The notes below the pieces were generated by a model. The model did not search any database. It was not told the DNA's origin and saw only the letters and a program-made list of their open reading frames with translations. A DNA stretch of 64,000 bases from Peristeroidobacter agariperforans. GTDB taxonomy: Bacteria > Pseudomonadota > Gammaproteobacteria > Steroidobacterales > Steroidobacteraceae. The stretch lies in the NCBI RefSeq assembly GCF_004138335.1, contig NZ_RYFW01000002.1, positions 663,501 to 727,500 of the forward strand, written 5' to 3'. The position numbers were made by a program, and so were the translations under genes. This document shows, in pieces, positions 9,642 to 17,854 of this stretch; position 1 is the first letter of the stretch, and each line of letters starts with the position of its first letter.

Positions 9642-10535
9642 TTATCCGGTCAGACGGCGCAGTGCTTCGGCGTACTTCTCGCCGGTCTTCTGGATGACCT
9701 CAGCCGGCAGCTTGGGTCCGGGCGGGCGCTTGTCCCACACCAGTGTTTCCAGATAGTCGCGCACGAATTGTTTGTCGAAGCTCGGTGGGCTGGTGCCGGG
9801 CCGATACGTATCGGTCGGCCAGAAACGGGACGAATCGGGCGTCAGCGCTTCGTCGATCAGCGTCAGGTGGCCGGCTTCGTCGACGCCGAACTCGAACTTG
9901 GTGTCGGCGATGATGATGCCGCGGGTGAGCGCATATTCGGCAGCAAAGCGATACAACGCGAGCGCAGTGGCTCGCACTTGTTCGGCGAGGCCGCGGCCGA
10001 TGATTGCGACCATGCGGTCATAATCGATGTTCTCATCGTGCTCGCCGAGCTCGGCCTTGGTCGCCGGCGTGAACAAGGGCTCGGCCAGGCGATCGGCCTG
10101 CCGCAATCCTGGCGGGAGCTGGATGCCGCAGACGGCGCCGTTTTGCTGGTAATCCTTCCAACCCGAGCCGATCAGGTAGCCGCGCACCACCGCTTCGATG
10201 GGCAGCGCCTTGAGGCGCTTCACGATCATGCTGCGATCGGCAATCGACGCACGCTCCGCCGGATCCTTCACCACGCTTTCCAGCGGCGTGTCCAGGATGT
10301 GATTGGGCACGATGTGCTTGGTGCGCTCGAACCAGAAGCGCGAGATCTTGGTCAGCACTGCACCCTTGCCGGGAATCGGATCGGGCAGCACCACGTCGAA
10401 CGCGCTCAGGCGGTCGGTGGTGACGATCAGCATCTGTTGGTCGTCGATGGCGTAGATGTCGCGGACCTTGCCCTGGTGGATGCGCTTGAGGCCGCTCAGA
10501 CGCGACTCGAGCATGGGCGGGGAGGGCTGGGTCAC
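9642..10535 (-). CDS. purC: Phosphoribosylaminoimidazole-succinocarboxamide synthase (SAICAR synthetase)
   Basis: 297 residues. IHQGKVRDIYAIDD is the ATP-binding start of the family, with TDRLSAFDVVLPDPIPGKG, EAVVRGYLIGSGWKDY, IIADTKFEFGVD and LIDEALTPDSSRFWP following. This long form (about 295) resembles the yeast/Xanthomonas type rather than the 237-residue E. coli form. It joins CAIR and aspartate with ATP to give SAICAR, the step after PurK/PurE. It lies upstream of the histidine kinase gene. Confidence 0.97.
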   Translation of the reverse strand: MTQPSPPMLESRLSGLKRIHQGKVRDIYAIDDQQMLIVTTDRLSAFDVVLPDPIPGKGAVLTKISRFWFERTKHIVPNHILDTPLESVVKDPAERASIADRSMIVKRLKALPIEAVVRGYLIGSGWKDYQQNGAVCGIQLPPGLRQADRLAEPLFTPATKAELGEHDENIDYDRMVAIIGRGLAEQVRATALALYRFAAEYALTRGIIIADTKFEFGVDEAGHLTLIDEALTPDSSRFWPTDTYRPGTSPPSFDKQFVRDYLETLVWDKRPPGPKLPAEVIQKTGEKYAEALRRLTG

Positions 10536-10680
10536 TGGTTTACTCGATGAAAATTGAAAGGAAAAACACTGTTAACCGTCGGGCGAATGGTGGTGCAGCA
10601 CGAGGCTGGTACCATACCGCGCGTGGGCCATTTTCGGCCCAGCGATTGTCGCAGCGGGTGACGAGGGCTTCAAGGCGTCG

Positions 10681-11505
10681 ATGATCTGGCAAGGTAAAGC
10701 ACTGGGCGCGCTGATTGGCGTGGTGACTGCGGGTCCGTTCGGCGCATTGCTCGGCACCTTCATCGGCCATTTGTTCGACGTGCAGGCCGAAAACGGGCTC
10801 GCAGGCCGCTTCGGCAGCAATGACGAAGACGATGCCGCCGCCGCTCAGATGTCCGGCATGGGCGTGCAGGAGGCTTTCTTCCGCGCCACGTTCCAGGTCA
10901 TGGGGCACATGGCGAAGGCCGACGGTCACGTTTCCGAAAATGAGATTCGCGCGGCGCGCGCCATCATGGCCGAGTTCCGGCTCGGCGAACGGGAAGTCGA
11001 GTTCGCCATTCAATTGTTCACGCAGGGCAAGGAGAAAGAGTTTCCGCTGGAGGCGACGCTGCGCAGCCTGCGTCGAATGCTGAGCGGCCGCCCCGACGTC
11101 CTGCGCATGTTCATACAGATTCAACTTCAGACCGCGTTGTGGAGCGGCAGCTTCGCTCCAGCGGCGCGACAAGTGATGGCGCGCGTTGCGGCGTCATTGG
11201 GCGTGTCGGCTTACGAGGTCGTGCAGATGGAGGCGCTACTGCGGATGCAGCAGTCCTCCCGCCAGCCGTACGAAGCGCGCCCCAAAGTCGATCGAGTCGC
11301 GCAGGCGTACGAAGTGCTCGGCGTCACGAGCGATGCGTCCGATGCCGAAGTCACGAAGGCATATCGCCGCTTGATGAATCAGAATCATCCCGACAAGCTG
11401 GTAGCGCGCGGCCTGCCGGAGTCGATGATGAAAGTTGCCGAGGAGAAAACCCGGCAAGTGCGTGCCGCCTACGAAGTGCTGCGTGAAGCGCGCGCGATGC
11501 GATAG
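10681..11505 (+). CDS. djlA: Co-chaperone DjlA (membrane-anchored DnaJ-like protein)
   Basis: 274 residues. A glycine-rich N-terminal membrane segment (about 5-28, with the [13 protein letters not shown] motif typical of DjlA) is followed by an acidic linker, a TerB-like helical domain (about 58-165) and a C-terminal J domain with the essential HPD (NQNHPDKL, about 236-242). DjlA stimulates DnaK and is linked to envelope stress and capsule regulation in E. coli. It precedes rpe by 17 bp on the same strand. The start is divergent from purC. Confidence 0.94.
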   Translation: MIWQGKALGALIGVVTAGPFGALLGTFIGHLFDVQAENGLAGRFGSNDEDDAAAAQMSGMGVQEAFFRATFQVMGHMAKADGHVSENEIRAARAIMAEFRLGEREVEFAIQLFTQGKEKEFPLEATLRSLRRMLSGRPDVLRMFIQIQLQTALWSGSFAPAARQVMARVAASLGVSAYEVVQMEALLRMQQSSRQPYEARPKVDRVAQAYEVLGVTSDASDAEVTKAYRRLMNQNHPDKLVARGLPESMMKVAEEKTRQVRAAYEVLREARAMR

Positions 11506-11522
11506 ATCACGAGGTTCCTCTC

Positions 11523-12200
11523 ATGCCCAACCAACCCTGGATCGCTCCGTCCATTCTGTCCGCCGACTTCGCCCGCCTCGGCGAAGAAGTGAAAGCGGTG
11601 CTCGACGCCGGCGCCGACACCATCCACTTCGACGTGATGGACAATCACTATGTGCCCAATCTCACCATCGGGCCGCTGGTGTGCGAGGCATTGCGCAAGC
11701 ACGGCATCACGGCGCCCATCGATGTGCACTTGATGGTAAAGCCGGTCGATCGAATCATTCCCGACTTCGCGGCCGCCGGCGCCTCCTGGATCAGCTTTCA
11801 CCCCGAAGCGAGCGAGCATATCGATCGCACCATCGGGTTGATTCGCGAGCATGGCTGCCATCCCGGCATCGTGCTCAATCCCGCGACGCCGTTGAATGTG
11901 CTCGACTACGTGCTCGACAAGGTCGACATGATTCTGCTGATGTCGGTGAACCCCGGCTTCGGCGGGCAGAAGTTCATTCCATCCGCGCTTACGAAGCTCA
12001 AGAAAACGCGCGAGATGATCGCAGCGAGCGGCCGTGACATTCGGCTGCAGATCGATGGGGGAGTGAAGGTCGATAACATCGGAGAGATCGCCGCCGCAGG
12101 CGCCGATACCTTCGTCGCGGGCTCGGCCATTTTCGGCTCGAAGGATTACCGCAAAACGATCAGCGATATGAAGGCGGCGATTGCCGCCGCAGCGAAATAA
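11523..12200 (+). CDS. rpe: Ribulose-phosphate 3-epimerase
   Basis: 225 residues, normal length. It contains [31 protein letters not shown] with the metal-binding His and Asp, [23 protein letters not shown] and the C-terminal phosphate loop [17 protein letters not shown]. The enzyme interconverts ribulose-5-phosphate and xylulose-5-phosphate in the pentose phosphate pathway, complementing rpiA at 16.9 kb. A GAGG ribosome-binding site lies just before the start (bases 11510-11513). The gene ends at a strong bidirectional terminator. Confidence 0.98.
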   Translation: MPNQPWIAPSILSADFARLGEEVKAVLDAGADTIHFDVMDNHYVPNLTIGPLVCEALRKHGITAPIDVHLMVKPVDRIIPDFAAAGASWISFHPEASEHIDRTIGLIREHGCHPGIVLNPATPLNVLDYVLDKVDMILLMSVNPGFGGQKFIPSALTKLKKTREMIAASGRDIRLQIDGGVKVDNIGEIAAAGADTFVAGSAIFGSKDYRKTISDMKAAIAAAAK

Positions 12201-12226
12201 CTAACGGCCAAGCTGACGCCTGACGA

Positions 12227-12254
12227 CGAAAGGGCCGCTTGCGCGGCCCTTTCG
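12227..12254. terminator. Bidirectional rho-independent terminator between rpe and crp
   Basis: Perfect 12 bp stem CGAAAGGGCCGC / GCGGCCCTTTCG with a TTGC loop. GTTTA follows on the plus strand, and the sequence is symmetrical enough to stop transcription from both sides. It sits 26 bp after the rpe stop and directly after the stop of the convergent crp-like gene. Confidence 0.88.
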
Positions 12255-12256
12255 GT

Positions 12257-13035
12257 TTATTCCTCGTCCTCGTCGTCGAAGTCATCGTCATCATCGTCGT
12301 CGTCATCGTCGGTGCGACGATTGGCGGGAGTCGTGCCCGCCGTAGCGGCGCCAGCGCGGCCCGCAGCAGCTGCCAGCGGCGGCTTGGTCTTCATCTTCGG
12401 ACGAGCGCCGAACACGACGATGGTCTTGCCCGTCGCGCGCAGCAGGCCCTGGTCTTCCAGCACCTTCAACACACGGCCGGCCATCTCACGCGAGCAACCG
12501 ACCAGACGCGACAGCTCCTGGCGGCTGACCTTGATCTGCATGCCTTCCGGATGAGTCATCGCATCGGGCTCGCTGCAAGATCCATGATGGCGTGTGCGAC
12601 CCGACCGGTGACATCGACGAACGCGAGATCGCCGAGCTTGCGATTGGTGCGATCGAGGCGGGTGGCGAGCTGCGTGGCGAGCTCGAACACCAGGCCCGGG
12701 CTTTCGGCCGCGAGCTGACGGAAGCGGGGATAGGTCATTTCGGCGAGCTCGCACTGCTGCCGCGTGCGGACCCAGGCGCTGCGGGTGGGCTGTTCGTAGA
12801 ACAGGCCCATTTCACCGAAGAACTGACCTTTGTTGAGGTAGGCGAGCACCATCTCGTTGCCTTCCTCGTCTTCGATCATGACTTCGACCGAGCCGCTGAC
12901 GATGTAATACAGCACATCGGGCAGGTCGCCGGCATGGATGACGACGGTCTTGGAGGGCACCGTGCGAATCCGGCAGTAGCTCAGGAACCGGTTGATCGCC
13001 GGAATATCGCTCAATGGCCTTGCGCCCTCTTCCAT
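12257..13035 (-). CDS. crp: CRP/Vfr-family cyclic-nucleotide-responsive regulator, reading frame interrupted by a one-base frameshift
   Basis: The start at 13035 has AGGGG five bases upstream. The first frame encodes the cNMP-binding domain ([23 protein letters not shown] matches the cAMP phosphate-binding cassette) and continues to [16 protein letters not shown], then hits a TGA at 12556. The adjacent frame continues exactly where homologues do ([21 protein letters not shown], then the recognition helix [11 protein letters not shown]), so one base is missing near the G run at 12566-12568. If restored, the protein has about 259 residues: a normal CRP plus a tail of some 47 residues ending in ten aspartates. 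It may be a sequencing error or a true lesion. Confidence 0.85.
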
Positions 13036-13231
13036 ACCCGCCCCTATTCGCCTTGTGCTTGTAACTAAATGACTTTAGTGGGATGACTTGACGACAATAT
13101 GTCTTGCCGCGCCTTTTAATACAGTATGACCCAACATCGCAAGCTTTTGCTTGCACGGCAAAACTTTACGTCGACTATTTGACGGCCCGACCCAATGTCG
13201 TTCAGCCCCAATGTGTCGATCGGCTCACATT

Positions 13232-13897
13232 TCACAGCCAGTACGCCGTTCGCGTCATGACTTTGGCGGTGAGCTTCATCAACGCCCGAACCGGCCCCGG
13301 CAGATCGGCGCCGCCGGCCAGTTCAGCATTGCGTCCATGACGTTCTTCGTCGGCGCTCATTTGCTGGATGATGGCCCGCGTGCGCACATCCTCTGCCGGC
13401 AATCGTTGCAAATGTCCGCCCAGATGCTCGACCACCTGGCGCTCCGTCTCGGCGACGAAGCCCAGGCTGACCTTGTCGCCCGCCAGGCCGGCGAGGGCAC
13501 CGATCGTGAAAGAGCCCGCATACCAGAGCGGATTCAGCACGCTGGTCCGGCCTCCCAACTGTCGGATGCGCTCCGCACACCAGGCGAGATGGTCAGTCTC
13601 CTCGCGCGCCGCTTCCATCAGCGAAGCCCTGGTTGCATCGGCTCGTGAAGCGAACGCCTGGCCCTGATAGAGCGCCTGAGCGGCAACTTCCCCCGAATGA
13701 TTGATCCGCATCAGCGCGGCCACGTGGCGGCGCGTCGCCGGGTTGTCGGCAATTTCGGGCGTTTCGGGCTGGTTTTCGGCCGGATTCGGCCGGCCCGCCA
13801 CATGGCTCGCGAACAGGGTGCGAAGGGTCTGGTCGGCCGGGGTCAGCAGGCGGTCGAGGAGGGTGTAACGACGGCCGTTGGAGCTCGAGAATTCCAT
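13232..13897 (-). CDS. coq7: Demethoxyubiquinone hydroxylase Coq7
   Basis: 221 residues. The carboxylate-bridged di-iron ligands of the Coq7/ferritin-like fold are visible in order: MRINHSGEVAAQALYQGQ, EAAREETDHLAW, VAETERQVVEHLGGHL and MSADEERH. The enzyme adds the last ring hydroxyl in ubiquinone synthesis, so it works with the ubiH/ubiI pair at 21.9-24.4 kb. The N-terminal 60 residues, before the iron site, are less conserved. It is divergent from rplM. A TATAAT box only eight bases upstream of the ATG suggests a near-leaderless message. Confidence 0.96.
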   Translation of the reverse strand: MEFSSSNGRRYTLLDRLLTPADQTLRTLFASHVAGRPNPAENQPETPEIADNPATRRHVAALMRINHSGEVAAQALYQGQAFASRADATRASLMEAAREETDHLAWCAERIRQLGGRTSVLNPLWYAGSFTIGALAGLAGDKVSLGFVAETERQVVEHLGGHLQRLPAEDVRTRAIIQQMSADEERHGRNAELAGGADLPGPVRALMKLTAKVMTRTAYWL

Positions 13898-13905
13898 GGG
13901 GATTC

Positions 13906-13911
13906 ATTATA
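13906..13911 (-). promoter_or_regulatory. Perfect -10 box immediately upstream of coq7
   Basis: TATAAT on the minus strand lies eight bases before the coq7 ATG, with no purine-rich ribosome-binding site between. A start of transcription six to seven bases downstream would fall at or next to the ATG. No good -35 hexamer is seen 16-18 bases further upstream. Confidence 0.4.
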
Positions 13912-13995
13912 TATGTCCCTCTGCGCCGGCCGGGCCCCGGGCAGTCCCGGGGTGAGCTAGGGGATTCCTTCCCAAATCCAACGCTTGACTTGCGT

Positions 13996-14024
13996 TTGCA
14001 TTGACCTCGGTCGTCCATTAGACT
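13996..14024 (+). promoter_or_regulatory. Sigma-70-type promoter for rplM-rpsI
   Basis: TTGCAT (13996-14001), a 17 bp spacer and TAGACT (14019-14024) precede rplM by about 57 bases. The leader can form a hairpin (CGCCCC at 14037-14042 with GGGGCG at 14053-14058) before the GGAG ribosome-binding site, a possible site for L13 feedback control. The control is inference. Confidence 0.6.
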
Positions 14025-14081
14025 TGCCGGCCTTTTCGCCCCCTGGCTGGCAGGGGCGCATGAGTTTTCCCGGAGATTTCA

Positions 14082-14510
14082 ATGAGTACCGTCTTCGCCA
14101 ATGCGCAAACGGTCCGTCGTGACTGGTATGTGGTCGACGCGACCGGCAAGACCCTGGGCCGCCTGGCTTCGCAGGTCGCCTCGCGTCTGCGCGGCAAGCA
14201 CAAGGCGGCTTACACGCCCAACTGCGACACCGGCGACCACATCGTCATCGTCAACGCGGGCAAGATCCGCGTGACCGGTCGCAAGCTGACGGACAAGTTC
14301 TATCATCAGCACACCGGCTACATGGGTAACTTGAAGAGCACCAGCTTGGAAAAGCTGCTCGACAAGCACCCCGAGCGCGCCATCGAGTTCGCGGTCAAGG
14401 GCATGCTCCCGAAGAACCCGCTCGGTCGGAAGATGTTCAAGAAGCTGCACGTGTTCGCGGGCGACAAGCACCCGCACACCGCGCAGCAGCCGAAGGCGCT
14501 CGAGATTTAA
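14082..14510 (+). CDS. rplM: 50S ribosomal protein L13
   Basis: 142 residues, exactly the usual length. [44 protein letters not shown] and the C-terminal [17 protein letters not shown] are L13 signatures. L13 is an early-assembly protein of the large subunit. GGAG lies eight bases before the ATG. The downstream rpsI is separated by 22 bp and forms the usual rplM-rpsI operon. Confidence 0.99.
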   Translation: MSTVFANAQTVRRDWYVVDATGKTLGRLASQVASRLRGKHKAAYTPNCDTGDHIVIVNAGKIRVTGRKLTDKFYHQHTGYMGNLKSTSLEKLLDKHPERAIEFAVKGMLPKNPLGRKMFKKLHVFAGDKHPHTAQQPKALEI

Positions 14511-14532
14511 TTCTTAAGGTACGCATTCAGAC

Positions 14533-14925
14533 ATGGCCACCCAGACCAACTACGGCACCGGCCGCCGCAAGACCTCCACCGCCCGCGTGTTCCTGCGCAA
14601 GGGCACCGGCAACATCCGCGTGAACGACCGCACGCTGGATGAGTTCTTCGGCCGCAAGACCGCGCGCATGATCGTCCGTCAGCCGCTGGAAGCCGTGAAC
14701 ATGGACAACACTTTCGATGTGGAAGTGACGGTCAAGGGTGGCGGCATCACCGGCCAGGCCGGCGCGATTCGCCATGGCCTGACCCGTGCCTTGATGGAGT
14801 ACGACGAGACGCTGCGCAAGACCCTGCGCGACGCCGGTTACGTGACCCGCGACGCCCGCGAAGTCGAGCGTAAGAAGGTCGGTTTCCGCAAGGCCCGTCG
14901 CGGAACTCAGTTCTCGAAGCGCTAA
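14533..14925 (+). CDS. rpsI: 30S ribosomal protein S9
   Basis: 130 residues, normal length. It has [31 protein letters not shown] and the C-terminal tail [12 protein letters not shown]. The final Lys-Arg reaches the P-site tRNA in known ribosome structures. It is co-transcribed with rplM and is followed 12 bp later by a tRNA gene. Confidence 0.99.
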   Translation: MATQTNYGTGRRKTSTARVFLRKGTGNIRVNDRTLDEFFGRKTARMIVRQPLEAVNMDNTFDVEVTVKGGGITGQAGAIRHGLTRALMEYDETLRKTLRDAGYVTRDAREVERKKVGFRKARRGTQFSKR

Positions 14926-14937
14926 TCGTTCGATTGC

Positions 14938-15011
14938 TGGGGGATCGTCTAGCGGTAGGACTACGGACTCTGACTCCGTCAACCTAGGTTCGAATCCTAG
15001 TCCCCCAACCA
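14938..15011 (+). tRNA. tRNA-Gln, anticodon CTG
   Basis: A full cloverleaf can be folded. The acceptor stem TGGGGGA (14938-14944) pairs with TCCCCCA (15001-15007), the anticodon arm ACGGA/TCCGT encloses CTCTGAC, so the anticodon is CTG, and GGTTCGAATCC is the T arm. The 3' CCA is encoded (15009-15011). The sequence closely follows bacterial tRNA-Gln. It lies directly behind rpsI and is followed by a terminator, so it may be processed from the rplM-rpsI transcript. Confidence 0.97.
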
Positions 15012-15017
15012 ACACAG

Positions 15018-15040
15018 CAAGCCCGCCTTCGGCGGGCTTG
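15018..15040 (+). terminator. Rho-independent terminator after tRNA-Gln
   Basis: Stem CAAGCCCGCC / GGCGGGCTTG (10 bp) with a TTC loop, followed by TTCGTTTC. It closes the rplM-rpsI-tRNA unit. Confidence 0.88.
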
Positions 15041-15132
15041 TTCGTTTCTGGGCCTGCCAGTGTTTCCTTGGCGGGCCTTTTTGCTTTTCGGCGTTGTGGA
15101 TTTCGGAGTGGTGGCGTTTCGCTCGGTGGCGG

Positions 15133-15301
15133 GCAGCGCCTGGGGGAGGGATGTCCTCCCCGGCACCGCGACGCACGCCGTCGCATCGCTTCGCTCGCGC
15201 TAACGCGCGCGACTTTGCTGTACTTGCCCTGTAGCTGCTACTGGAAAAACGTCCCTGTTTGATCCAGTTGCCGGGGAGAACATCCCTCCCCCAGGCGCTG
15301 C
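15133..15301. repeat. Inverted repeat element, 33 bp arms (copy 1)
   Basis: The arm at 15133-15165 (core GGGGGAGGGATGTCCTCCCC, then GGCA) is repeated inverted at 15269-15301 with one mismatch in 33. The 103-base loop includes GCGCTAACGCGCGCG. The arms also contain a shorter internal symmetry (GGGGAGG...CCTCCCC), so each arm may fold on its own. Confidence 0.8.
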
Positions 15302-15639
15302 CTACAGCGTTGCTTTGGCAGCTGAGCTTTCTCGGGGTGCCAGATGTGATGCCCACTTCTAACGCAGCAGTAATTTGAAGTTCTACTCCGCCGCTCGCTC
15401 GGAGGTGTCCGGTGCGGACGCCCTCCGCTTGATCGGAGCAGAGGCGCTCAGTTCGGATGAGAGTTGCCTAGTGCTGTGGCAGTCGACATTTCTCGGAACG
15501 AAGGGTTGGCAAATTCCGAGCGGACGCCAAATTCACCCCCCGTTACAAGCGACAGCGAGAAACGCCGACGCTCGTTAGAGCGCGATAGCAGCGAACGAAG
15601 TTCGCGTGGTCTGATTTCGCTCTTACCTTTCGGCAGCGT

Positions 15640-15778
15640 CAGGAGTGGGGTATCTCCTTCCGGCAGCTTTTCGGCACAGGGACGGGGCCGAAACAGCAGG
15701 GCTCATCATGGACGTGCGGCGAGGAGCGCAGTGCGCTCCGGCCGGCGCCCGGTGCCGGAAGGAGATACCCCACCCCTG
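15640..15778. repeat. Inverted repeat element, 26 bp arms (copy 2, related to copy 1)
   Basis: Arms at 15640-15665 (core GTGGGGTATCTCCTTCCGGC) and 15753-15778 are inverted copies with one mismatch in 26. The loop carries the perfect hairpin at 15723-15739. Allowing a one-base gap, the arm core GGGTATCTCCTTCCGGCA resembles the copy-1 core GGGATGTCCTCCCCGGCA, and both continue with CCG. This points to one family of mobile or amplified palindromes (inference). Confidence 0.75.
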
Positions 15779-15867
15779 GCGATGCGAGCCACCACGCCTC
15801 TTCTCCGCAAGCCACCGAGCTTCGATAATCGCGCCGCGCCCATCAACTAAGCCGAAGCCGAACAAAG

Positions 15868-16893
15868 ATGATCAACTCCCTCTACCCACTCATCCGTCCG
15901 TTCCTCTTCTCGCTGGAAGGTGAGCGAGCGCATGAAGTGACCTTCTCCATGCTCGAGCTGGCAAACTCACTCGGCATGCTCGGCGCGCATGAGTCGAGGC
16001 CGGAAGAGGGCGTCACGCTCATGGGCCTTCGCTTCCCGAACCGCGTCGGTCTCGCCGCCGGTCTCGACAAGAACGCCAGGCACATCGATGCACTCGGTGC
16101 ACTCGGTTTTGGTTTTATCGAAGCAGGCACCGTCACAGCACAGCCGCAAGCCGGTAACGCGAAGCCGCGTTTGTTTCGACTCCCCGAAGCGAGCGCGCTC
16201 ATCAACCGCATGGGCTTCCCGAATGAAGGGGCCGAGGTGATCGCGCAGCGACTGGCGCAGCGCAAGTTCAAAGGACCGTGCGGGATCAACATCGGCAAGA
16301 ACGCGACGACTCCCCTCGAAGATGCCGCGCGAAATTACGTCGAATGTTTTCGCGTCGTCGCCCCTCACGCCGACTACGTAACCGTCAACGTTTCGTCACC
16401 GAACACGACCAACCTGCGCCAGCTGCAGCAGGTCGATCAGTTGCGTCCCATCCTCGATGCGCTCCTCGAAGCTCGCGTGCAGTTGACCTCAAGCTCCGGC
16501 AAGCAGCTGCCGATATTGGTGAAGGTGTCACCCGATCTGTCGAGTGACGATCTTGCCGCGATCGCGCGACTGGTTCGCGAGTTGCGCATCGACGGCATGA
16601 TCGCCACCAACACCACGATCACGCGCGATGTGGTGAAGGGTGTGCCGAATAGCGAGCAGCAAGGTGGATTGAGCGGTGCGCCGATTCGCGCACTGGCGCT
16701 GCAGTCCATCCCGGTCCTGCGTGAGCATCTGGGCAAGGACGTGCCGTTGATCGCGGTGGGAGGAATCGATTCAGGTGCGGCGGCGGTTGCTGCCTTGCAG
16801 GCAGGTGCAGATCTGATTCAGATCTACACCGGCCTTATTTATCGCGGTCCGAAGTTGGTCACAGAGATCCTGACCGCCGTCAGAAAGTCTTAA
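15868..16893 (+). CDS. pyrD: Dihydroorotate dehydrogenase (quinone), class 2
   Basis: 341 residues. The N-terminal helix [16 protein letters not shown] is the membrane-associating extension of class 2 enzymes. It contains [39 protein letters not shown], the NVSSPNT substrate motif with the catalytic serine, and the FMN phosphate site AVGGIDSG and [11 protein letters not shown]. It oxidises dihydroorotate in pyrimidine synthesis and passes electrons to ubiquinone. Its 3' end overlaps rpiA (convergent) by 14 bp. Confidence 0.98.
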   Translation: MINSLYPLIRPFLFSLEGERAHEVTFSMLELANSLGMLGAHESRPEEGVTLMGLRFPNRVGLAAGLDKNARHIDALGALGFGFIEAGTVTAQPQAGNAKPRLFRLPEASALINRMGFPNEGAEVIAQRLAQRKFKGPCGINIGKNATTPLEDAARNYVECFRVVAPHADYVTVNVSSPNTTNLRQLQQVDQLRPILDALLEARVQLTSSSGKQLPILVKVSPDLSSDDLAAIARLVRELRIDGMIATNTTITRDVVKGVPNSEQQGGLSGAPIRALALQSIPVLREHLGKDVPLIAVGGIDSGAAAVAALQAGADLIQIYTGLIYRGPKLVTEILTAVRKS

Positions 16894-17533
16894 CGCCCGC
16901 TGGCGAGCCCAGGATCACGAGATCCGCGGGGCGGCGTGCGAACAGGCCAACGGTCACCACGCCGGCGAGCTGATTGAGCTCGCTCTCCATCGTCACCGGG
17001 TCGACGATCGACAGACCGTGCACGTCGAGGATCTGATTGCCGTTGTCGGTGACGAAGCCTTCTCGATAGACCGGTTGTCCCCCCAAAGCAACCAACTGGC
17101 GGGCGACATACGAGCGCGCCATCGGAATCACCTCGACCGGCAGCGGAAACTTGCCGAGCACATTCACCAGCTTGGATTCATCGGCGATGCAGATGAAGCG
17201 CCGCGATGCGGCGGCGACGATCTTCTCGCGGGTCAGTGCGCCGCCGCCGCCCTTGATCAGCCGTCGGTGAGGATCCGACTCGTCGGCGCCATCGATGTAG
17301 AGGTCGAGCTCGCCTGCGGTATTGAGGTCGAGCACATCGATGCCGTGCCGGCGTAAGCGCGTCGTCGAGCGCTCCGAACTGGAGACTGCGCCTCGAATGC
17401 GCAGCTTTTGCGCAGCCATCGCATCGATAAAGAGATCCACCGTCGACCCGGTTCCGATGCCGAGGATCGAGTCCTCCTCGACGTGGGCGAGGGCGGCGAG
17501 GGCGGCTTGCTGCTTCAGTTGATCGGCGTTCAT
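16880..17533 (-). CDS. rpiA: Ribose-5-phosphate isomerase A
   Basis: 217 residues from the ATG at 17533 (MNADQLKQ, matching the E. coli length of 219); an in-frame start at 17545 adds four. [41 protein letters not shown] with the catalytic Asp/Glu/Lys loop, and [12 protein letters not shown] are diagnostic. It interconverts ribose-5-phosphate and ribulose-5-phosphate. It converges on pyrD and overlaps its end. Confidence 0.98.
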   Translation of the reverse strand: MNADQLKQQAALAALAHVEEDSILGIGTGSTVDLFIDAMAAQKLRIRGAVSSSERSTTRLRRHGIDVLDLNTAGELDLYIDGADESDPHRRLIKGGGGALTREKIVAAASRRFICIADESKLVNVLGKFPLPVEVIPMARSYVARQLVALGGQPVYREGFVTDNGNQILDVHGLSIVDPVTMESELNQLAGVVTVGLFARRPADLVILGSPAGVKTF

Positions 17534-17591
17534 GGTGTGCGGCACGCAGGCGAGGTATTCGGAAAAGCCTATTTTTCCAGGGTCCGGAAAC

Positions 17592-17619
17592 GACTGTGCC
17601 CGCTTTCGCGGGCACAGTC
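17592..17619 (-). terminator. Hairpin terminator after the lysine-rich micro-gene
   Basis: Perfect 12 bp stem GACTGTGCCCGC / GCGGGCACAGTC with a TTTC (plus strand) loop. It lies about 25 bases beyond the stop of the 22-codon gene and 58 bases upstream of rpiA. The downstream T run on the minus strand is short (GTTTCC). Confidence 0.75.
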
Positions 17620-17644
17620 TTCATCGTCATCTACTCAGAAGAAC

Positions 17645-17713
17645 TTACTTCTTCTTGGCAGCCTTCTTCTTGCCGCCTTTCTTCTTCGCAGACTTCTTTG
17701 CTTTCGTTGCCAT
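17645..17713 (-). CDS. 22-residue lysine/alanine/glycine-rich micro-protein (histone-tail-like)
   Basis: An ATG-to-TAA frame of 22 codons: MATKAKKSAKKKGG followed by KKKAAKKK. Half of the residues are lysine. It has its own signals: GGAG ten bases before the ATG, a TTGCTT-N17-TATATA promoter (17751-17779) and a strong hairpin after it. Promoter, ribosome-binding site, short frame and terminator together argue for an expressed gene. The composition resembles the tails of bacterial histone H1-like proteins, so nucleic-acid binding is a fair guess but unproven. It could also be a remnant of a longer histone-like gene. Confidence 0.6.
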   Translation of the reverse strand: MATKAKKSAKKKGGKKKAAKKK

Positions 17714-17750
17714 GATACTAGATCTCCATGTCGAGTTAGTCCGGGCGCAG

Positions 17751-17779
17751 TATATACATAAATTAAAAATGGCAAGCAA
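17751..17779 (-). promoter_or_regulatory. Sigma-70-like promoter of the lysine-rich micro-gene
   Basis: On the minus strand TTGCTT (17779-17774), a 17 bp A/T-rich spacer and TATATA (17756-17751) lie about 38 bases upstream of the ATG. The AT-richness stands out from the GC-rich surroundings. Confidence 0.6.
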
Positions 17780-17854
17780 GAGGCGCGTGCAATTTTGTTG
17801 TGCCCGTTCTCATCGCGAGGCGCATCGGCGACGCATCGGTGCAGTGTGCGACGC

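Larger units (their letters stand above)
15041..15867. other. Long palindrome-rich intergenic region without a recognisable gene
   Basis: About 830 bases between the tRNA terminator and pyrD. Short open frames exist on both strands, but none has conserved protein motifs or a convincing ribosome-binding site. The stretch holds two long inverted repeats (15133-15301 and 15640-15778), a GCGAAC/GTTCGC hairpin (15591-15605) and a GGAGCGCA/TGCGCTCC hairpin (15723-15739). It looks like a home of repeated extragenic elements rather than a decayed gene. Confidence 0.6.

Noticed and set aside
8616-10550. A 644-codon plus-strand frame opposite the histidine kinase and purC
   Set aside because: It is the antisense of two well-recognised genes, rich in Arg/Gln/His with no conserved motif; a GC-rich codon-bias shadow.
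13209-13227. TGTGT-N8-TCACA resembling a CRP/Vfr binding site upstream of the crp-like gene
   Set aside because: The spacing between half-sites is two bases longer than the CRP/Vfr consensus and the left half is imperfect, so autoregulation cannot be claimed.
15375-15850. Short open frames in the intergenic region before pyrD
   Set aside because: They overlap palindromic repeats, have no ribosome-binding site or protein motif, and are low-complexity Arg/Ser.
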